Below, in pieces: positions 49,471-62,450 of a DNA stretch of 64,000 nucleotides (its first letter is position 1; every line of letters begins with the position of its first letter). A model generated the notes under the pieces. It was not told where the DNA came from and made no database searches. It saw nothing but the letters and a program-made list of their open reading frames with translations. Position numbers and translations under genes: made by a program. This DNA is from Lutraria lutraria (lineage: Eukaryota; Mollusca; Bivalvia; Venerida; Mactridae), in assembly GCA_964023205.1 (NCBI GenBank), contig OZ026833.1, positions 36,310,366 through 36,374,365 on the forward strand, written 5' to 3'.

Positions 49471-49587
49471 ATGGCGTTGCCATTACTCTTCCACAACATA
49501 GGTCTACGTGTCTGTTATGTTGTACTGATTTACATCATGTGTTCTGGCTTCGGGCAAGTGAATCATTTATTCACACCTGTCCTCTCA
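49471..49587 (+). pseudogene. Second copy of the signal-peptide exon
   Basis: MALPLLFHNIGLRVCYVVLI followed by YIMCSGFGQVNHLFTPVL nearly matches the start at 12111. The frame stays open to 49716 through text that is absent from the other copy. No LDLa exon follows on this strand within the next 3 kb, so I regard it as an orphaned first exon. A short secreted peptide of 81 residues cannot be excluded. Confidence 0.5.
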
Positions 49588-49949
49588 GTGATTGTATTGA
49601 TCTTTATACAGTTTGACAACATGCGGTCATTAACTTCGAACATTACTCACGTCCAGACACGTGCGTCGGTTCAATCAGTAAGCCAAATGACGAGTAGGAG
49701 TCAATGCGTACAGTAACAACACACAGAGATCGCTCTTACGTAACAAAAAAAATACAAATGTTTATGTTTTATTACACACAAAGCTGAAGTTTGCTTTTAA
49801 ATTGAAACATATAAGACCATAATGCTGGTATTCGGTTACGCGACAAAAACGTTTACCAATGGGTAGGGAGGTGGGCTTTTTGTAAGTATCTAAGAATCTT
49901 ACTTAAGAACATACTGATGAAACGAAGCCATAGTACGTTGCAGGCTTAA

Positions 49950-50665
49950 AGACGTTTTCGGTAGTTCGCTACAATTTTCACAAAGACATATAGGAAAAAT
50001 CAAAACTGATCAATTAATTTTTTTAAACTTTGCATAATCGTAGCATACCATAACAGAAACATTTTAAGCGAAAAATAATTGGGGGTCACTGATCTCGTTT
50101 TTTAGTTATCTGTCCTTGAATTTGAATTTTTGCTTATTTTAGGTCATTTCAAGGGCAGATAACTCTTACATAAATCTCAAATACCATGGTTTTACTTTTG
50201 GTTAATGTTTTTCATTTTATTCTTGGTCTAAAAACATAATTTCATGCAATTCCATTAAACATTTATATTGTCTTTTCTCAGTTGAAGTTAAAATTAGTCC
50301 ATTTTAAAGAAAATTGGCATTGGTTTAGGTAAAGGGAGAAAAAAAATTGAAAAACACTCCTTAATAATTCATGAAATATTTCACGATGGCATAAACGGAA
50401 GTCGGCTACATAAAATGGAAATAGATAAGGTCTTGCTTTCCATTATGGTGAATTATCTGCCCTTGAAATGACCTAAAATAAGCAAAAAATCCAAATTCAA
50501 GGGCAGATAACTCAAAAACTATTTCAGTGACCCTCAATTCTTTTTCGCTTAAAATGTTTCTGTTATCATATGCTACGACCATGCAAAGTTTAAAAAAATC
50601 ATTGATCAGTTTTAATATTTCCTATATGTCTATGTGAAAAATGTAGCGAACTACCGAAAACGTCT
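49950..50665. mobile_element. 716-bp MITE with ~215-bp inverted repeats and TTAA target duplication
   Basis: The ends AGACGTTTTCGGTAGTTCGC and its reverse complement define inverted repeats of about 215 bases (49950-50164 and 50451-50665) with roughly one difference in ten. TTAA flanks both ends (49946-49949 and 50666-50669). The inverted paralogue has the undivided site GGCTTTAAGCC at 11831-11841. No coding capacity. TTAA targets are typical of piggyBac-type transposases, but the termini do not start with the usual CCC, so the family is uncertain. Confidence 0.88.
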
Positions 50666-51419
50666 TTAAAGCCTGTTTCCGATAGTATTTAAAGTACTAA
50701 TATATACCGGAAGACAATCATCTTAAGATGTCATCCGGATGTGAATGGTCTAAGTCGTATACAATGTCCTCAACTAAATCATACGGATAGTATATGCCAT
50801 GCCTAGGGTTCAAACTGGTGAACAGGCGGTCTGTAGTCCAACCTTCAGGCGGTCTAGCTTCATTGCAATCAATGAACCGACAAGGTTATTTATTATCCCG
50901 GAACAATCATATTTCAATCACAAATAAAATTGGACCACTTCCTTTTTCTCGAGCTCTGATGTGGTGTTACACTAATTTGCATAAATTAGTCGCGAGCTGT
51001 TTCGGCTTAAACTTCCCAAGAAGTATTAAATTTGATGAATTACCAGGTATGATAAAAATCAGTAAGAAGCAGTTGTTGTTCCTCTCTCAACATAAACAGG
51101 CCAACATTATATATATACAAAAAGTCACTTATTTTAAATTCGTAACTTACACATCATTTGTATTTTGATTCAAAACCACATTATTTGGGGACATTTTCAC
51201 AAAAAGGCTTACGTAAATATTGTTTTAGAGCAAATGAAACACATTTCTTATATTTTACAATCATTTTATCTTTTTTTCTGCATTACTAAATTCAAAAAGC
51301 TAATGGGCCTTTAAAAAACTTACCGAGAAATCATTGAATTTTCAGTATGTTATAAAGATAGACAATCTAACATAATCATGATAAATATGCATGCAATATA
51401 TGTAGATATGCTGCAATTA

Positions 51420-52694
51420 TTGTACGGCGACCGGAGTCGCCGTACACTCTGGAATGCTTATTTTAAGTGGCAATGCAAAATCGCAACTTCTTGCACCGAA
51501 GCAGATTACTGATAGTGCCCGAAATATCCGCAATGGTCATCACGTGATATAAACAAAACAGAAATAGAGCGAGGTCACGTGTTACTCACACCAACTAGTG
51601 TTAGCTTGATGACGCAGTCGCTATTTATAGTCTAAGAATGGAGCGAGCTCGATAAACAACGACGGGAATGAATCTGCCCATCTGTCAATAAACGAACCGA
51701 ATCCAATCCTACTATAGTAAACAAACATGGCGTTGAATTTAGTACACTATCAAGCATTGTGTTATATTACTGAGGATGGAGAAAAACTACTTTTTAAGTG
51801 CTGTTCATGTGTACATACAGACTGTGTATAATTCAAGTTGTTAATCGGACTCGCTAATAGTCTCAATGATCACGTGACATTCACCGAATACTAGTAGCTG
51901 TTTCATATCGTTGTCGTCTCGTCAATGTCAATCACCTATAAATTACTAGAAACGTGTCAATATTTCAATTCAGTTGACTGAGAATTTGACTCTGTCTGGT
52001 GCGCTACAACGAGAACTAGTTTAGCATTTATATGGGCACTGTGACGACAGGGTTCGACATTAAGGCAGGTCCGAACGACAATCAATAGCTTACTGGTCCA
52101 GTCTAGTGCATCTTGCTATTTGGTAGCCCGAATGGTCGTGCTCTTGAAAATGCAGCCGAAACTCTTTAAATCAAAGGACTTAGGAAAAAGTGTTCGATCT
52201 AAATGAACTTCGATGTATAAATTATTAGAGAAATTCGCTGTGTTTATTACATTTTGGAGCGATCGTCGGTGTGTTGTAATAATCATTTAATCGTGTTATA
52301 AGATACGGAACACGGTATTTATACGTTTCGATGTATTTATTTTAGCCACATGTCGCAAATAAACAAAACATTAAAAACATATTCACTCAGACTAATTTTA
52401 TAATCGCGAGCGTGGACACTGACTTGTTTACGCAATTGTCATTAATTAAGTATCGATTTCGGAGCTCAATACAAAAAATGTCCGATCAGGTGAGAAATGA
52501 TGACTTAATTGGTTCGACATAGACGGTCACTTTATGGTTCGATATAGATGGTCACTTTACAGTTGAAAATCTATGTTTGGGACCGTTATACCAGGTTTTT
52601 ACGACAACATACCCTCAGACATCGGAGTATATTTTTTTTGGAGACTTTATTTAAATATTTTAAACGCATTCCAGCAGATATTGCAACGTCTGAT
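51420..52694. repeat. Dispersed repeat, long copy (partner of 8561-9349)
   Basis: It begins TTGTACGGCG, shares the whole of the 8561-9349 sequence, and has about 455 additional bases in the middle (51695-52150). A reverse-complement CGCCGTACAA at 52966-52975 preceded by GCGATTTT may mark the true far end, giving short inverted termini. No open frame was recognised. Confidence 0.6.
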
Positions 52695-53017
52695 ACATCG
52701 AGATGATAGTTTCCCCTGATTTTAATTTTAGGGTGGAAACAGGGACTACATATAGAGTACCTCGTGAACTGTAGAACCATATGACCAGATTCATGAGATT
52801 CAGGAAGCATCAACGGCTTGTATTTTTGATGGAGTAGATGATCACTGTAGTTTCGGGATCAGTTAAGACAAAATAACAAATTCGTTTGATCTGAAACTTC
52901 GCACATCCTGATTAAAAATGTTACATAGGCCACATTCTAGTATTGAATTGCCGGATGCGATTTTGCGCCGTACAAACATTTAACTTGTAATTATTATAGC
53001 ATATTAAGTAAAAACAT

Positions 53018-54589
53018 TCACTGTAATGTAACAGGTTCGTTTACATCTTCGAGTACCACATCCTTGAAAAACTGCTTGATATATCTCAGGAAGTTCCTCA
53101 ATCCTATGTACTCAGACACAACATGCATGAATTTTCTAAAATCTGATCTGTCTCCAAATTCTTCAAACATATCATCTGTAACAACCTGCAAGAAGTACGG
53201 CCACACTTCCTTGAAGTATATCTTTATGGCTTGCACTGTCCATTTCGTATTTCTGAATTGTTGTTTTACGTCAGCCATCTGTTCAGGAGGAAGGGTAAAC
53301 GGGGCAAGAAAGAGATACTCTTCAATTTGTCGCCTTTTTGCTTGCTCGTCAAGTATACGCGAATTTGGATCTTCAACATGCTCTTGCAGTTTAGGAACCC
53401 TTCTAACAAAATCTAAACCTTCAGATAGTATGAGCTCTAATTCAGATTGCAGCGTTTTTCTATATTCCTCTGTCAGTTTTCTCGTACATATATTCCGAGA
53501 AGGGATCATGTAACTAGGTAGATACCCTGTTTCCATGGTAACCAGTAATTTTCGAAGGGTCTGCATGACCCTTTCATTGAAGTGTTCTTCTGTATATCCA
53601 GTGGAGCTTTCTTCCTCAGACAGCCAAAACATCACATTTTTTATGATATATGACAGACTAGGAACCTCCGTGTAGGGATTTGTTTGCCGGAAACGTTTTC
53701 TTAAAGCTTCTTCGAGAATTTCTTTGCCAGTTAGCTTCATCAATCCGTAAACTTTGATTTGTGTATCATTAAATGATTTGACTAATTCTATCTCGGCTTG
53801 AGCATGACTTATTCTCCATTGCAAATGTTCGTCTTCTGTGTTTTCCACGCCAATAGGTACAACGTGTGAGTCCAACTCTCTAATTGTCCTGACTAATTGA
53901 TCAGAAGGCCACTTGGTGCCCTTTTTACTCTCGCACCAGTCGGTGAGATGATGGTCCATGCATTTAAGAGCAAACACATTATCATAGTCTAAGTTATGTC
54001 CCGTCACAGGAACCCGTAGAGTAAACGGTCGAGCAGGACCATGTGGTTTTTCCTGTCCTCTCTTTATTAACATTACGTCAAATGACGGTTCTAAATCATG
54101 TTTATAGACTTTGTTAGGATTTAAATCAACAATAACAACATTACATATGGTTTGATTATTGGCCAGGAACAATGAACCATCTCTTTCAACACAGTCATTT
54201 CTAACAACATCTGCACAGTTAGCATGTTCCGGTATTGAGTGAAGTTGAAGATATACATAACCCTCTGGAGCACCTTTATATTCCAGTATAAAAACCGTTT
54301 TCCCTTGACATTCGGGTCTGTCAATTTCATGTTTATCAACACACACTACGTGAATCGGTATGATCATCTGATCTGTATCGCTCTCCCAAAACCCCGCCAT
54401 ACCTTCGCGTCTACTTCCGGTCATTATTACATCTAAACTATTACAGTATCTTTTCCTGTGGTAAAATGTGGCGCCTTCAGAAGCATTGTCGTAAATCTTT
54501 GCCCTCGTATCAGCTCTCTTTTTGCTGAATCCAAGTCTCCGTAATCCGTCTAGCACTTTTTGTGATAGCTCTTCATAATAATTCGCCAT
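53018..54589 (-). CDS. cGAS-like receptor / Mab-21 family nucleotidyltransferase
   Basis: 523 residues in one exon, from ATG at 54589. The nucleotidyltransferase signature is present: TGSRREGMAGFWESDTDQMI (G58-S59, acids E69/D71/D73), and a candidate third acid, D203, in DYDNVFALKC. The C-terminal helical lobe carries the Mab-21 hallmarks: WPSDQLVRTI, VVPIG, QWRISHAQAEIELVKSFNDT and the YGLMKLTGKEIL helix. Family members sense nucleic acids and make cyclic dinucleotides; bivalves have large expansions. The His/Cys zinc loop of vertebrate cGAS is not seen. A long, less conserved C-terminal extension (residues ~370-523) follows. The enzyme class is well supported; ligand and product are unknown. 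Confidence 0.85.
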   Translation of the reverse strand: MANYYEELSQKVLDGLRRLGFSKKRADTRAKIYDNASEGATFYHRKRYCNSLDVIMTGSRREGMAGFWESDTDQMIIPIHVVCVDKHEIDRPECQGKTVFILEYKGAPEGYVYLQLHSIPEHANCADVVRNDCVERDGSLFLANNQTICNVVIVDLNPNKVYKHDLEPSFDVMLIKRGQEKPHGPARPFTLRVPVTGHNLDYDNVFALKCMDHHLTDWCESKKGTKWPSDQLVRTIRELDSHVVPIGVENTEDEHLQWRISHAQAEIELVKSFNDTQIKVYGLMKLTGKEILEEALRKRFRQTNPYTEVPSLSYIIKNVMFWLSEEESSTGYTEEHFNERVMQTLRKLLVTMETGYLPSYMIPSRNICTRKLTEEYRKTLQSELELILSEGLDFVRRVPKLQEHVEDPNSRILDEQAKRRQIEEYLFLAPFTLPPEQMADVKQQFRNTKWTVQAIKIYFKEVWPYFLQVVTDDMFEEFGDRSDFRKFMHVVSEYIGLRNFLRYIKQFFKDVVLEDVNEPVTLQ

Positions 54590-55892
54590 AATATCATCCC
54601 AATGACTATCAATTATTTCTTTGTTTTCAAACTTTTACATGTTAACAATAAATGTACGTGTAGTTTGTATAAAACGTGTATGACGTCATATTAATGCATA
54701 AAAAGCAACATAGGTATTCAGTGTATGTATATGTTGTAAGTGACATGGAGCGTGAAAAGAACGTGAAACACATACAATTACACTTTCTTATGCTATACTT
54801 CAGTAGTTTATCCTGACGGTACAATCTCAGCAGTACGAAATAAACAACAGACGATACATATGTGTCAACAAACATAATAACTCGCATGCGCAACATGATT
54901 ATACATGGTAGAAATACACGACATTAAAAACAAATTACGACATCTAAATTAGAATTCATTCACTGTAAAAAAAGCCGGGAGAGATTAAATAACACAATTT
55001 TATAATGTTACATTGTATTCTGTGTTAATGGATTAACAGGAACAGAAGAATATATAAGTAATAGGACAATTATGTCATATAATACATGTAGATTATTAAG
55101 TGATATGTATTATACAGTGATAGGATAATATATATCAAGTAATAGGACAATATTATATACACATGTACAGGTTTGCAACTGAATTATTTCGTTAAACATT
55201 CCGTTGCTTTTGAATGGGTCAACTCACAATGTTGAACACGATGTGCGCACGAGTTTTGTATAATAAACCTTAAATGCCTGCTATAAATAGATCTTGTTCT
55301 GACATTATTTTCAATTGTGTAATGAAATGTGTACAGAATGCATATATGATTATGTTTTATAACACGCATGCCATTATACAAAATGTACGAATAAATACAT
55401 TATGTTTAGAAATAACGCTCGTACATTGGATACATAAAACTGTAAACAATTGTCACTGAACATTGTCTGCAGCTGCAAATAGTGTTACAAAATTTTCTCT
55501 GTAAATGGGGGAGACTAAGTGGTCACTTCATGTCATTCATCGAACATCAAGAGGTAAATCATTTCCCTTAGAACAACGAAACTCTAGCTATCACAAGAGA
55601 TTGATTGAAAGTTTTCTAAAATAACTAACATCTGGTTGAATTAAACAAAGAATGGTAAGAAGAGCGTACAATAATTACCTCCCTTTAGTTGTCTGGTAAA
55701 TGACATTGCTGGGCTGTGTTCACCTTTTGTCATTAAAATCAGCATAGGCAACCGGCGTATGACATAGACCCCCACACACGCCCACACAACAGACCCTTAA
55801 CTACCCAGGAATTTCTTTCACACTCTGAAATTCTGTTAAATATGATGTTTAAAGCAGGTTTCATAACCTTAAAAATCACCAAATTCAAGGTT
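54590..55892. other. No recognisable feature
   Basis: AT-rich. A loose repeat of AGTAATAGGACAAT-like text occurs at 55045-55150. I see no exon or RNA gene. Confidence 0.45.
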
Positions 55893-56272
55893 TTATAATC
55901 ACGTGACATATTGTTTTGATACCTAATGCAGGGTCCTGAAAATGGCGGCGCCGACGAGTTCGAAAGTAAGACGTATTCCTCGTCGAAGTATAATGTTTCG
56001 AATTTTTCATGTAGTTCATTTGTCCATAGACCCTGTAGAGAAATTTGTAAAAAATAATAAAAAAGTCTGTCCACTTCAACAACAGTTACAGTGTTAATTT
56101 TGTTACCGATGGATTCAAAAAACTGTTGGATGGAGCATGCGCTGCATGAAAAACTCAAAAACATCCAAACTTTCGACGAAAAATACGACTTACCTTCGAA
56201 CTCGTAGCCGCCGTAATTTTTCGCGTCCAGTGGTATCAATTATTATCAAAACAATATACCACGTGATTATAG
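55893..56272. mobile_element. ~380-bp foldback/MITE element
   Basis: The ends read TATAATCACGTGACATATTG and, reverse complemented, TATAATCACGTGGTATATTG. Further inverted similarity (GACGAGTTCGAAAGTAAGAC against TACGAGTTCGAAGGTAAGTC) shows arms of about 100 bases around a ~175-base centre. An open frame of 166 codons crosses it on the minus strand, but it is explained by the inverted repeat. Confidence 0.7.
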
Positions 56273-59200
56273 GCCGTGTTTTTGTAGGATCATATAATAT
56301 TATGAGAGTGTAATCGGACACTTACCTTTCTTAATTCTTTTATTGTACGATATGTATACATTGTAAGTTTATTAATAATGTAAACCTTCCATTTATAAAA
56401 GAGAGTGGCTTGTCTCGTTAATTACGTGTTAGTAAAATACAGTGGAGACATCCAGTGAAAATATGTATTAAGATGTTGTTAATTTAGTAAGGAAATTGCA
56501 CTGTGGTTGTCGACGTTTAAGATAATGTTATGTATTCGTATGTAAACTTGATATAAATTGTTCGTGCAAAAATGTCAGCCTAGGGATACTATGACATGCA
56601 TTTCATTGCATTTTGAATAATGAGAGCAAACCGAACTGGTTTGTACATACATTTATATTTTAAATCCTTCTTTTACAGTTTTTATGTGATACACATTGTA
56701 CAAAACAAATCTCAGGTACGATATTCTGAGCATTCGGTTTTGTTTTGAAGAAAAGTATATTCATTATCCAATATTTATTAGTCTGTACAGTATACATCCA
56801 ATTGTTTATTTATCCATTCTGTATAAATTGTTCTGAGACCTGCTGAATTTATGTATGTTGGTATGCGTGTATTTGCCAAAGGCCATTATTAAAGCCAATT
56901 TGCTAATAAAGTATTTTACCTTACCAACGTTATTATACAGTAAGCCCGTTCTTGTCACTTTTAAGAACAACTCATTTAAACGACCACGTACTTGACTCCC
57001 GGTCATTTTTTATATTTCCTCAATATCTTAAACTATTGTCCACAATCATCAAAGCTGTTTTCTAATGTTCCAAACAGAATTACATTACTATTGAGGTGTT
57101 GCTTTGTTTGTATAAATGAAATGATATATCTTCTTCCATAACTTCTGAACGAGTATTTATACTTATGTCACCACTGAAGCTCGAGCCCATCATTGCTAAC
57201 CAGATGGACTCAAGTATCGACGTTGACAAAAATAGTGAAAGATCTTGATCAAGATTCCGTGGTCCTGAGAGTTGGGCGAGGCACCTGGTTCTCCGTGACA
57301 GAAAAAGTGATGATTGTATGGTCCTAAAATGGTCAGTAAACTTCGGTCCAGTCTCCGATTTCACTACTTGTCGCCAACTTCATAAGACAATGTTCAACAT
57401 AACACAACATTAGCTACTAGATAATTCTACTAGTTAGTACATTACTTGTCATTTTATATATGACAAGTTCGTATTATACTCATCGCACAAAACATTTTAC
57501 AGTGTTGTACATTGGAGTAAGTTGCGTTTAATTGTTGTGTTTTACCAGTGTACGTCCAGGTGAACGAATATATATGCTACATGCATGTACTTAACGTGGA
57601 CATTTATAAACGTATGAGATTAAACAGGTAGGTGTTTACATGTTTAAGACGTTTATAGTTTTATAAATATGATTATTTTTTGTTGTTTTAGTTTTGTTAC
57701 ATTCTAGCTAATGCATACTCACATCAGTGTGTTATTGCATCTAATCCCTTGATTGTCGTCGACGGGCTGTAGGCCTACATATTTGTTAATGAAATGTGTC
57801 ATACATAATTTTATTATATTGGATACTAGACTATACACTGTCTTTAAAAGAACAATACAGAAGATTAACAAAGCAAACGAATATCTATAATCTAATCTGG
57901 GAAACATACGACTGACACCTATTGTAATGAAAATCGTCGTGATTACAAAACGTAAAACTTAAAGGGAGAGAATAATAAGTCAATGTTTTCGACAAACTCT
58001 TACGAGTTTGGTTGAATCTTTATCGCTAGTTTCTCGTGGTTAAGCGACAATATTTGTCATCACTTGATGAAAACATTAAGCATTTCAAAATAATTCACAT
58101 TTCATTAATTGAATATTTAGCTATCGTGAACATTGTGGCGTCTGCATCAGCGTTTGCGTCGTGCAAAGACTTTAATGAATCTTATAACTCAGAAACTATA
58201 AGGTCCATTGGTGGATCTCACTGTAACGTGAATAGACGAACGTTGGTTCCGCTCGCAGCGCTCTTGTTCTATATGTACCTGCAAAATGATAAACATATAT
58301 TGTTGACATTTAAGCAATACATTACCTGAAAAAAAAATATTTTAGGAAATTTTGCTAATACATTTTTACTGCGGAAATTTCGTTTATGCATTGCCTGTAA
58401 CATAAAAATGTAAACAACTTTTACTGCACATAAATGTCTGCCAAGAACAACAGTGTTTTGAGCTTGAGAGGGAAAAAAACACTTTCCATTTAATCTTTTC
58501 TAAAAGATCGTTGGAACATTCCTCCTTTGTTCACCCATTCCTGAGTGTGTGTTCAGAACTTACATGCAAACGATGTAACATTCCTACGTAGCTAGAACGC
58601 TGTATGCTTAGTAACTCTAATAAAGGAAATACACAGATTTTATGTAATAATGCCAATCATTTTCCAACAATACTGGTATGTGGAAGTAATCAATCATAGT
58701 TGTGTAATCATACATTATTAACGTACAGTCGTAGAAACTGCTAAATTAAATACACAGTTCTGTTCTGCCATTAGCAATACAATAATTCCTAATCATGAAC
58801 ATGCTACAACGCACGGTGTTGCCATCTTCTTGTAGAATATTGTGTGATTAATCCAATATTTCGACAAGCTAAATCTTGAACACTTGTGGAATCAAAGCGC
58901 TGTAATGAAGAATCGGATATTCTAGGAATGAATAGTTTATTCTACTAGAGAGATGATGATGATAGCACCGCTGAATATACACTGTGGATGATATTGGTTA
59001 ATTTTGAGTCACCGAACATTGTTAGGAGCACCTATAGCTCAGATGTATCGATTTTCCTCAACGAAAATATCCAGTGACTGATTTTTTTCATGAAAACCTT
59101 CGCAGTTTATTGGAAATTGTTACAGGTCATGAATTTATAATGTTTTATACCACGGTGCAGAATTGTAGGATATTGTGATTACGGTGACTACAAATTGTAT

Positions 59201-62197
59201 TGTTTTTATTGCCTGTATAGTTCTCTTATTGACTGATCCTGACTTTGGATAAAGTTATAGGACATTTGAATATACATGACTTCGTAAGTATTTGATCTTC
59301 TTATTTCTTACATTACGTTTACTTTATGTTGTACTTATTCTTTTCTTTAGTCTTAGTGTGATTTCGGACGTCTTTGTTGCTTAATTATTAGAATTTTACG
59401 CTGTTAAGATGATATTTATTAGAATGGGAACCTCTTGTGATCATGTTTAAAGTATTTAGTAATGCTCAGTTTATCAGAGTGGAAATCGACAGAGTATGTA
59501 TAGATTCAAAACCAACCCGAGGCTCGTGGATACAAATCATGTATACATCGCATCAATATTCATGTATGTATACACACATTGACCTTTGTGTAGCATTCTT
59601 GAGAAGTGTGCTTATAGAAACATCTCATAGTATGCATCATTCAATATTTGCATGGAGCTTTTCAGTAAATTGGCAGATTCAAGAAATAATTGATTTATTT
59701 AGCTTCTATACACCATGGCATTGAAGCAAAGATGATTCTGTGGGAGAACTCTTGCTTATAAATCATATAAATATTCTATTAAATCTTTCATTTATTTTTA
59801 TCAAATACCTACGCGATGAGTATCATTGCTGAAGTTGTTTTTATAACAATGTACGGATGATATTTCTGAAAATATCGCATGTATGTTTCCATTTCCTCTG
59901 ACACCAGTTCGCCTAATGAAGAAAAACGGACGCATAGACAGACGGACGCATAAACGTACGAGTGAACACAAGTTTCATATGAATTAATTCTGAAACGAAC
60001 AATTACCATAAATCGAAACCATCAGACATTTTAGGCCCAGATAATCAACTTACAAGCCTATTGAGACAGAACTGTTTGGTTTGCTATAGTAACGGTTTTT
60101 ATACAAAATTCAATTTGTCATTCACGGCTTCACTCATCTACATGGGTCTAGTGAAGATACAATGTAGTATTAAATCAATACCCTGCTTTTACCATACTAT
60201 ATCTTTTGAATGGCCATTAACGAATTCCGACTGGACTCTTGTTAACTTATTTGATGCCATCGATTCTTCATTAGGGAGAAAATATTGTAAATTTAGTTGG
60301 AGCAAAATCCCGCAGACCTATGATCGGACCGTATCTGCCGTAGTATATTACGCAAGCACACAGCTGAGTCCATATTATTGTTTTCAAGATTTAAATTAAA
60401 TTCTTGACTGAGATGGGACTAACTAGCGACTTTCAGAACGTTACATATTCTTGAACCCTCTTCAATTTAGCTTGTATAAGTGCCTGGATCAATGACTTCT
60501 AGCTTTAGCTGCAAGTTTTTCTTCTTATAATAGACATTAATTTTATACATACATTTTTTGCACTTAACATGAAAATACAGAGGCTGTGATAGAGAGATTG
60601 GGTAGGTGTTGATAAAATTCGAGTTTTTATTCTCTTGAAACAGATGAAAAAAGACGCTATGTCGCTATATATAGTTTTATTAGGCCCAGTTATTTATAGC
60701 TTGTCTTAAATGCGTTGAGGACTATGGCAGCAGATCTAGAGGGATTCGGTAAGAAATGGCTTTACAGAACTCATTGCCTTCAATATACTATTGCACCCAT
60801 GGTTCGAAACGCTCGATCCTAGAAGATCTTTAAAAATCCGACTCCGCCCTACAACAGCCACCAATGGGAAGGATAAAAATGACTGTTGTAAGGAGGTGAC
60901 TGTTGTTGTGAGAGTGAAAATAGAGTAAAGCGTCAATTTGGTTGCTAGTATACTAGCTGTAGCAGGGAAGTAGCTGTTGTTCGGAGGTGACCGTTCATGA
61001 AAGTTACTCTGTAGTTGTCTTCGTTTTCGTGTTTGACATTAGCACTAAGAGTAAACATACTTAAAAGTTCAATGAAATTCGTAATTATTAGGTTAAGTTT
61101 GCTGTTTGCCGGTTCATCAATATTTAAACCTCTGACACCTTGCTTAATAGTTAACTGTCCGACCTTTCAACGCTTAATATTCGCACATTGTTTTTTCTTC
61201 TTTCTATTATGCACATATAATATGCATGACTGTCTGACCATATGCAAATATGTCATGGCTAATCATTTTAACTAACGTGGCATTTGACCTTCGTCGAGGC
61301 AAATAGCTAAATTTATTGAAATACCTAACTATTTTATTTCGATAATATGTAAGGCTCACAGGGTTTAGACACAATTTAATGGAAAAGACAAATTTTCAAA
61401 CATTTTTGTAACCAATATTGATAATTGATATTGATAATATATTAAAAATAAACATGCGTGATTGATAAACATTAAGTGTTTTATGTATTTTCAACAAGTG
61501 TTATATGTGACCAACCCAGTGATGTATTAATTTAGCTCTTTGAATAATAATTGTTCATGCAATTTGAATTATCACTTGTACTCATGTTTGATCACCTCGG
61601 GCGATCTAGTCTCGGATTTAAAACTTGATATGTGTCTACGCCTTACATTTTCTGCGAAAGCCGATTAATTTACTGCTAAGAAAATGTTTGATTTCATCAG
61701 CGAAACGGTATCGCGGCGGATGTGACAGACACGAATTTTATGAAACTGGGCCGCAGTAAGCGGGAATTCGTTGATACAATTTATCAATGAATAGACACAA
61801 ATTGGTGAAACAGAATTCGCTTGCATAAATTGGGGAAAATTGAAATTTGATTACTGTCTTGAAATTGTATTTGAATAGAAAATGACAGTTCACCGAAGTG
61901 CATTCGTGGAAAATGTACATGTAATTAAGTCAATATAGATAAAGTTAAGTAGCATTCACATAATTTACACTGGCTCTACCAACTACTAGTATTTGGCCAA
62001 ATCATGGTGTACAAACTTTCGCTGAAATGATAAGATTATACAGCTATTAGAATCTTAGATAGGCTGTACGTGCTTATTCATTACAAAACCATTTTAAAAC
62101 AAAGATGTAATTCTATGAATAAATTGCACTAGTTATTCAAAAGATTAAATATATATACATATGCTTTTGTGCATAATACAAAAATGACCTCTCTGTT
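56273..62197. other. Gene-free stretch
   Basis: Nearly 6 kb without an exon, RNA gene or strong repeat that I can support. The open frames present are short, lack family features and have AT-rich codon use like the surrounding non-coding DNA. Confidence 0.45.
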
Positions 62198-62450
62198 AAC
62201 CGCAACCGAACCCGAGTGGTTAGGATAGAAGGTTCGAACCTTAGCGGAAACTGGGTTAGAACTTAAGCGGTCAGTTGGTGAACCGCCAGCTAGTTAAATA
62301 ATGGTTACCGTAGGCCCATCTCAGTCGGGTACCCGGCAAAAGGAGTGGGGATTCGGGAGGTACTGTGCGGACATAAGATAGGTGTCTCATAAGCCAAATT
62401 GGCTGGCCCTTTCAATAGGGGTGACACTATAATAAACAAGTATTGCACTA
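62198..62450 (+). repeat. tRNA-derived SINE
   Basis: An A-box-like GAGTGGTTAGGATAG and a B box GGTTCGAACCT lie about 15 bases apart, closer than in a true tRNA. They are followed by an unrelated body (GCCCATCTCAGTCGGGTACC) and a tail ending GGGGTGACACTATAATAAAC. This is consistent with a pol III SINE rather than a functional tRNA gene. Confidence 0.6.

Larger units (their letters stand above)
49420..50955 (+). repeat. Inverted duplicate of 11530-12165, interrupted by a MITE
   Basis: This is the reverse complement of the 11.5-12.2 kb stretch, from GAACGAAGCAATGCCGAGCTG to TTTTTCTCGAG. It carries about 205 unmatched bases at 49588-49793 and the 716-bp element at 49950-50665. Confidence 0.8.

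Noticed and set aside
55739..56239. Minus-strand open frame of 166 codons
   Set aside because: It spans the inverted-repeat element at 55893-56272; the open frame is a by-product of the repeat and has no family features.
62198..62260. tRNA gene
   Set aside because: The A and B boxes are too close and no acceptor or anticodon stem can be formed; a SINE head explains it.
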